NCBI GenBank assembly: GCA_007135505.1
Contig: SLIS01000012.1
Location: 1 to 11,841, forward strand
DNA length: 11,841 nucleotides
Direction of reading: 5' to 3'
Origin: Halovivax sp.
GTDB lineage: Archaea > Halobacteriota > Halobacteria > Halobacteriales > Natrialbaceae
Under the pieces are notes generated by a model that worked only from the letters and a program-made list of their open reading frames with translations, made no database searches and had not been told where the DNA came from. Made by a program: the position numbers and the translations under genes. This document shows positions 7,670 through 11,841 of this stretch, piece by piece (position 1 is the first letter of the stretch; each line of letters opens with the position of its first letter).

Positions 7670-8164
7670 CTACGGTTTCGTCGCGGCGGGAATTTCGACG
7701 ACTTCCTGGTACCACTCGGCCGCTAGCGTCTCGATCCGATCCTCGGCCTCGGCTGCCTGGAGGACGTCGCCGGTTCCCTGCCACTCGATCGAGACCTTCG
7801 ACAGCGGCGCGAGCGCGAGTCCGGTGACGGTGATCGGTCCGGCGGAGGTCTGGACGACCCACGAGGTGCGACCCCAGCCGCTTTTGTGGCGAATCGCCTC
7901 GATTTCGGCGCCGTGTTCGGCCCAGTGTGTCGCCAGTCCCGACGTGATGCGCTGCAACCGTCGCTGTCCGACGTAGTGGGCAGCGATCCCGATGATCGAA
8001 AGCGCGAGGAACGCGACGGCTGCGAACTCGATACCGCCGTAGGGAACGTTCAACGATGCCGCGAGTCCGGCGAGGGCGACGACCAGCGCCACGATGCGCG
8101 GGTCGATCGCCGTCGGCACGCCGCCGTTCCACCGCGAGTCTTCGGGTGACGCGTTCGAATTCAT
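7670..8164 (-). CDS. Two-helix membrane protein of unknown function
   Basis: Not recognised. The 164-residue protein has a short polar N-terminus, two hydrophobic segments at about 23-40 and 45-66 separated by a short PYGG turn, and a soluble C-terminal part of about 100 residues. That part has beta-like stretches (SWVVQTSAGPITVTGLALAP, then VSIEWQGTG) and ends in an acidic amphipathic helix. The hairpin topology suggests both ends lie on the same side, probably the cytoplasm. The ATG at 8164 was chosen because an AGGA motif lies eight bases upstream. An in-frame GTG at 8233 would add 23 residues and overlap the PLD stop by eight bases, but its purine-rich motif touches the start codon with no spacing. 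The gene follows the PLD-like gene with a 61-base gap and is probably in its transcription unit. Its stop abuts that of ppc. Confidence 0.75.
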   Translation of the reverse strand: MNSNASPEDSRWNGGVPTAIDPRIVALVVALAGLAASLNVPYGGIEFAAVAFLALSIIGIAAHYVGQRRLQRITSGLATHWAEHGAEIEAIRHKSGWGRTSWVVQTSAGPITVTGLALAPLSKVSIEWQGTGDVLQAAEAEDRIETLAAEWYQEVVEIPAATKP

Positions 8165-8225
8165 TCGGACGGTCCTAGCCGACCCGACGGGGTAATCACC
8201 CGCCTGTCCCGGTTTGGCAGTTAAG

Positions 8226-10259
8226 TCACTCACCTCGGGGGTTGCGGTCTCCGTCGTCGGCGGTGGTTGTGTGAGGGGCTTCGGGCTCGTCGGCTCTCGA
8301 GTTCGTCGACCCTCGACGGATCTCGGGCACGTGAGCCGATCGATCGACGCGGGCCGTAGGCGAGCCGACGCCGGGCGATCGTTCGACGACGATCGGACGG
8401 GGACGCTCCTCTTGTGGACGGTCGCTCGTCGGCGTCGCGCGTCCGCCCGGTCGAGCGAACTCGAGGAAGCGATGCGTGACGAGCAAGACGAGTGCCAGGC
8501 CGCCGAGGCCGACGAGTACGAGTTCGATCGGGACCGACCACGTCGCTCGGTCAGCCCAGTCGCCGTCGAACACTGCGGCGTAGTAGGCAGCCGGCTCCTC
8601 GCCGTGGAGCACGAGCGTCACCTCCCGATTCTGTTCGAGCGAGTGGGCGTTCCAGTTGTGACTGCCGATGATCGTCACGTCGTCGTCGATGACGACGCCT
8701 TTGGCGTGTATCCGGTCGAAGCGCTCGCCGCCGCTTGCCCGCCGGACCTCGATCGGAAGGTCCTCCCGATCGGCGATCGATTCGAGGCGGGTCGCGAGCT
8801 CGCGGTTCTCGTCGGCGACGTACCAGGAATCGTCGAGCAGGACCGACACCTCGACACCCTCCCTGGCGGCGTCGATCGCGGCCTGGAGCAGGGGGAATTC
8901 CGGCCCGTCGACGCGAACCTGGACGATCCTGATCGACTCCTCGGCCTCGCCGAGCAGTTCCGCCAGCCGGGGTTCGGCGTTGTCGGGCGACAGGAGGACC
9001 TCGACGGCGTCGACGTCGACGGACGCGGCCGGGTGGTGTTCAGGAAACGACCCCGTGGCGGGATCGTCCTCGACGAAGGACGCCCGGGCCCGGAATTCAG
9101 CCCAGGGCGTCGCGTCGTGGCCGGTCGCGTCCGCCTCGAAGACGGCCCCGAGCTCAGTCGCGAGCGCCTCGCTGTCGACGACGACGGCCCACCCGCGGCT
9201 GGCCCCGCCACCGACGCCGGCGGGTTTCCAGTTCTCGGTCGTCACGAGGACGCGGTCGTCGACGATGGCGTACTTCGGGTGGTGAAAGCTGAATCGCGCC
9301 GCGTCACCGCCGATCGCGTGGACCGTCGCGCCAGCATCGTCGAGTCGACCGAGCGTCCGATCGGTCGCGCGCTCGGTGCCGCCGACCGGTCTCGCGTCGA
9401 CCAGCACGTCGACGGAAACGCCGCGATCGAGCGCGTCCGAGAGCGCGTCGGCGACCGCCTCGTCGGTGAACGTGTAGCCGGCGAGTCTGATCCGATCCTC
9501 GGCGGCTTCGATCGTCTCGCGTACCACCTGTGGCGAATCGGGCAGGACGAACGCCGTCGCGTCATCGGCCGGCACCGTCACCGGATCGAGGCAGGTGGCG
9601 TCCTGGGGCCACCACTCGCCGCGGTGGATCGCGTGCATTCCGTCGGGATGGGTCCGCCCGTCGCCCGCCCGATACCATATCTCACCCTCCGTGGCGTCCT
9701 CGTAAATGACCGTCTCGATCGGTCCCGAGTCGTCGGACAGCGTGAGCTCGTCCCCGGTCGCGGCGAGTCTGAGCCGGCCGTCCAGTTCGACGACGGGTTC
9801 GTCGGTGAGCGTCGCCGTCTCGTTCGGAAACTTCGTTACTGCGACCCGCGTGGCCGGACGGTCCGCCGGAATTGTGGCCGTGCTGTGACCGTCCGAGATC
9901 GTCAGGGCGCTCGCGTCCTCGGTTGGCGCCTCGAGGACGAAGTACTCGCCCTCGTTGCCGGGGATCGGCGGATTGGGGTAGAGTTCGACGATTTGCGGGG
10001 TCGCCGGCGTCTCCGCGGCCGGCTCGGGGACCGGACAGACGCGTTCGGTATCGGCGGCCGGGGGCGCCTGCTGACCGTCGATGGTCGCCGAGCCGGCCGC
10101 CGGATCGTCGACCGGGGCGAGGGCGGCCGTCGCCGGTGCGGCGAGGGCGAGGAGGACGACGAGTGCGATCCAGTCAGGCGCCGTCACTCTCCGGGTGTTC
10201 CGGCTTCCAGCCGCTCGCGGGTGTCGTCTGTCGCCTGCGTTCCATCGCCGGAGGCACAC
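8226..10259 (-). CDS. Membrane-anchored phospholipase D-like protein with lamin-tail-like domain
   Basis: The 677-residue protein belongs to the PLD/HKD phosphodiesterase superfamily. Order of parts: an Arg-rich N-terminus, a signal or anchor helix at about 28-48, a lamin-tail-like beta domain at about 88-190 (IVELYPNPPIPGNEGEYFVL), two HKD catalytic motifs (His327-Lys329-Asp334 with TENW; His518-Lys520-Asp525 with SHNW), a second membrane helix at about 576-597, and an 80-residue disordered tail rich in Arg and Pro. Both HKD half-sites are complete, so it should be active, probably outside the membrane. The substrate could be nucleic acid or phospholipid; lamin-tail domains accompany extracellular nucleases in prokaryotes. 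Cys75 and Cys223 could form a disulfide. The GTG at 10259 lies 28 bases after a TTTATG box and keeps the positive n-region; a GTG at 10187 would give a signal peptide without positive charge. The stop is followed by the two-helix protein gene. Confidence 0.87.
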   Translation of the reverse strand: MCLRRWNAGDRRHPRAAGSRNTRRVTAPDWIALVVLLALAAPATAALAPVDDPAAGSATIDGQQAPPAADTERVCPVPEPAAETPATPQIVELYPNPPIPGNEGEYFVLEAPTEDASALTISDGHSTATIPADRPATRVAVTKFPNETATLTDEPVVELDGRLRLAATGDELTLSDDSGPIETVIYEDATEGEIWYRAGDGRTHPDGMHAIHRGEWWPQDATCLDPVTVPADDATAFVLPDSPQVVRETIEAAEDRIRLAGYTFTDEAVADALSDALDRGVSVDVLVDARPVGGTERATDRTLGRLDDAGATVHAIGGDAARFSFHHPKYAIVDDRVLVTTENWKPAGVGGGASRGWAVVVDSEALATELGAVFEADATGHDATPWAEFRARASFVEDDPATGSFPEHHPAASVDVDAVEVLLSPDNAEPRLAELLGEAEESIRIVQVRVDGPEFPLLQAAIDAAREGVEVSVLLDDSWYVADENRELATRLESIADREDLPIEVRRASGGERFDRIHAKGVVIDDDVTIIGSHNWNAHSLEQNREVTLVLHGEEPAAYYAAVFDGDWADRATWSVPIELVLVGLGGLALVLLVTHRFLEFARPGGRATPTSDRPQEERPRPIVVERSPGVGSPTARVDRSAHVPEIRRGSTNSRADEPEAPHTTTADDGDRNPRGE

Positions 10260-10284
10260 GCTCCCCGTTGGCCGCGCGTTCCGT

Positions 10285-10290
10285 CATAAA
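10285..10290 (-). promoter_or_regulatory. Possible TATA box of the PLD-like gene
   Basis: Minus-strand TTTATG, in the 95-base gap after the HEAT-repeat gene, is centred about 28 bases before the GTG at 10259. If used, it gives a leaderless message starting at that GTG and makes the PLD-like gene independent of the HEAT gene. Confidence 0.4.
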
Positions 10291-10354
10291 CCGTCGGCTG
10301 AGTGTGACGGGTCGGCTGTCGGACGGCGGACAGGAGAATCGTCGGTTCCGATCG

Positions 10355-11731
10355 TCAGTCGCCGATCGCCCGCCGAGCTCGCTCGGCTTCGGTCTGGACG
10401 AGGTAGGTTCGGTCGTCGGCGAAGGCGGAGACCGCTTCCAGCGCCTCTTCCGTGCCGATCTGGCGGAGGGCCCAGGCCGCGCTCGCACGGACGGTGTCGC
10501 TCTCGTCGCTCTCGAGTCGGTCGGCGAGCGGGTCGATCGCGCGCGTGTCGCCGAGCAGGCCCAGCGCCCGGGCCGCGTGGCTGCGGACGGTCTCGTCGTC
10601 CTCGGCGAGCTGGTCCGCGATCGGCTGGACGGCCTCGGGCGTACCGATCTCGCTGAGCGCCCGGAAGGTCGTCGTTCGCATGTTCACGTCGCCGGTGTCG
10701 ACGTAGTCGAGCAGGGTGTCGACGACGTCATCGTCGCCGACGCCGATGGTCCCGAGGATCGCGATGGCGTCCTCGTCGCGGCGGTTCGCCTTCTGGAGCA
10801 TCGGCTCGATCGCCGCCTCGTCGCCCATCCGCTTGAGCGCCTCGAGGCAGTGTTCCTCCATGAATTCCGAGTCGAACGAGTCCAGCGCGAGGAGGATCAT
10901 GTCGACGTTGCCGCGCTTCTCGTGGACTTTCAGTGCGTGCCACTCCGGCGGGAAGTCCTTGACGTGATCGAGCACGTCGTAGAAGCCCTCGCGTCGGAGC
11001 TGCTCGCGGACCTCGAGGTCGTCCCAGGCGGTTGCGTCGTCCACGCCGGTCTGGAGTTCGTCGGTGGTCTCGAGCAGGGTGGCGATCGTCTCGGCGTCGT
11101 CGTCCGGGTTGAGCTCGGCGGCCTCGACGGCGGCGACGAGGTCGTCGATCGCGGCGGCGACGCCCTCCGCGGCCGCATCGATCCGGTCGTCGAGCGCGCT
11201 GCGGGGTTCGTCGTCGACCGCCGGTTCGACCTCGGCGGTGATCGGTTCGTCGACGGTGACCGTCGCCTCGAGCGCGTCGTCGGTATCGTCGACGGCTCGG
11301 GAGACGGCGTCGGCCAGTTCCGCGACTCCCTCGACGGTCCAGCGTGTCGAACCGACGTCGCCGCTCGCGCCGTCGAACTCGCTGACGAAATCCTCGGCGT
11401 AGGGGCCGCGCTGGTCCTCGATTCCCGACTCGACGTCGTCGAGCGCGTCGCCGAGGTCCTCGTGTTCCTCCCGGACGTCCTCGTAGGGATCGTCGGGGGC
11501 TACTTCGTCCTCGTCGTCCGGTTCCTCCGGCGGCTCCGGAATCTCGACCGCGTCGTGGTCTGCCCGAACGTCGTCGAGTGTGGCCTCGACCGCGTCGAGG
11601 CCGGGTTCCGTTTCGGCCGCCTCGAGTTCGGCTTCGAGGGCGTCGACGTCGTCGCCGATCGCCGCGAGGCGCGTCTCGACGTCAGCGACGTCGGGGGCCG
11701 GTTCGTCGCCGTCCGTCGACTCGTCGGTCAT
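10355..11731 (-). CDS. HEAT-repeat protein with long acidic N-terminal half
   Basis: The 458-residue protein has no signal peptide or membrane helix and should be cytosolic. Residues 1-230 are extremely acidic and largely helical, with coiled-coil-like stretches such as DDVDALEAELEAAE (27-40) and an acidic linker at 65-92. Residues 265-458 form about six HEAT (PBS-lyase-type) repeats of 30-32 residues, each with a helix pair and a turn such as IGTPEAVQP (362-370), LLGDTRAIDP (392-401) or QIGTEEAL (424-431). HEAT arrays are protein-binding scaffolds. Similarity to phycobilisome lyase repeats does not imply that activity. The partner is unknown. The ATG at 11731 is preferred; extension to 11800 would need a TTG start. 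A 17-codon frame overlaps this start in an ATGA arrangement. The PLD-like gene follows after 95 bases in the same direction, apparently with its own promoter. Confidence 0.85.
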   Translation of the reverse strand: MTDESTDGDEPAPDVADVETRLAAIGDDVDALEAELEAAETEPGLDAVEATLDDVRADHDAVEIPEPPEEPDDEDEVAPDDPYEDVREEHEDLGDALDDVESGIEDQRGPYAEDFVSEFDGASGDVGSTRWTVEGVAELADAVSRAVDDTDDALEATVTVDEPITAEVEPAVDDEPRSALDDRIDAAAEGVAAAIDDLVAAVEAAELNPDDDAETIATLLETTDELQTGVDDATAWDDLEVREQLRREGFYDVLDHVKDFPPEWHALKVHEKRGNVDMILLALDSFDSEFMEEHCLEALKRMGDEAAIEPMLQKANRRDEDAIAILGTIGVGDDDVVDTLLDYVDTGDVNMRTTTFRALSEIGTPEAVQPIADQLAEDDETVRSHAARALGLLGDTRAIDPLADRLESDESDTVRASAAWALRQIGTEEALEAVSAFADDRTYLVQTEAERARRAIGD

Positions 11732-11806
11732 GCCCGCACCCGCCGGCGGACCGCCGACCGTGGCTTGCTGGGCGTCTGCATACGCGGGGATCCGGCGCAA
11801 ATCCCC

Positions 11807-11811
11807 CTAAG
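11807..11811 (-). promoter_or_regulatory. Possible TATA box upstream of the HEAT-repeat gene
   Basis: Minus-strand CTTAG in ACGCTTAGGGGG is the only AT-rich element in the 110 bases before the HEAT gene. It would place transcription initiation near 11781-11784, leaving a leader of about 50 bases before the ATG at 11731. Weak by sequence. Confidence 0.3.
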
Positions 11812-11841
11812 CGTTTCCATACACCTTCGCGGCGAAGGCGC

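Noticed and set aside
10174..10287. 37-residue minus-strand frame overlapping the start of the PLD-like gene
   Set aside because: Its ATG coincides with the proposed TATA box, it has no upstream promoter or ribosome site, and its composition is Arg-rich as in shadow frames.
8214..10289. 691-residue open frame on the + strand opposite the PLD-like gene
   Set aside because: It is Arg- and Asp-rich without recognisable motifs, while the opposite strand has two complete HKD motifs, a signal helix and a lamin-tail-like domain. Long antisense frames are common in GC-rich haloarchaeal DNA.
11732..11800. 23-codon N-terminal extension of the HEAT-repeat gene
   Set aside because: It would need a TTG start, has no Shine-Dalgarno motif, and lacks the acidic composition that begins at the ATG at 11731.
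11824..11838. Inverted repeat CCTTCG / CGAAGG at the right edge
   Set aside because: Six-base arms with a three-base loop are expected by chance in GC-rich DNA, there is no T-run, and the neighbouring gene is outside the window.

Overview
The window looks like chromosomal DNA from a halophilic archaeon (haloarchaeon). GC content is high. The predicted proteins are strongly acidic, with many Asp and Glu and little Lys. Several genes have an archaeal TATA-like box about 27 bases before the start codon and no Shine-Dalgarno motif, as expected for leaderless transcripts. The protein set is also archaeal: archaeal-type RibH, RibL-type FAD synthase, a JAMM metalloprotease and a RecJ-like DHH protein with an S1 domain. 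I cannot name the genus from the sequence.

Layout, left to right. (1) On the + strand, ribH (lumazine synthase, 8-418) is followed by a class I aminotransferase (477-1619). (2) On the - strand, converging on these, a compact group reads JAMM protease (2792-2292), a possible 35-residue small ORF (2286-2179), then ribL (2177-1752). (3) Divergent from the JAMM gene across a 164-base promoter region is a DHH/RecJ-like phosphoesterase (2957-4855, +). It is followed by phosphoenolpyruvate carboxylase, ppc (4982-7669, +), which has its own promoter. (4) On the - strand, converging on ppc with no spacer, there are a HEAT-repeat protein (11731-10355), a membrane-anchored phospholipase D-like protein with a lamin-tail-like domain (10259-8226), and a two-helix membrane protein of unknown function (8164-7670).

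How the genes relate. RibH makes the immediate precursor of riboflavin and RibL turns FMN into FAD, so two flavin steps lie within 2.2 kb, though on opposite strands. The JAMM protease probably acts on ubiquitin-like SAMP conjugates, and the DHH protein on single-stranded nucleic acid. Ppc is anaplerotic and makes oxaloacetate, the amino acceptor used by aspartate aminotransferases; the aminotransferase here may be one. The PLD-like and two-helix proteins are probably one transcription unit acting at the cell surface. No rRNA, tRNA, CRISPR array, insertion sequence or integrase was seen, and no gene-free stretch exceeds about 165 bases. This is mostly a housekeeping region. The points most worth a second look are the small acidic ORF before ribL, the PLD/lamin-tail membrane protein and its partner, and a Ppc lacking one residue used for aspartate inhibition in the E. 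coli enzyme.
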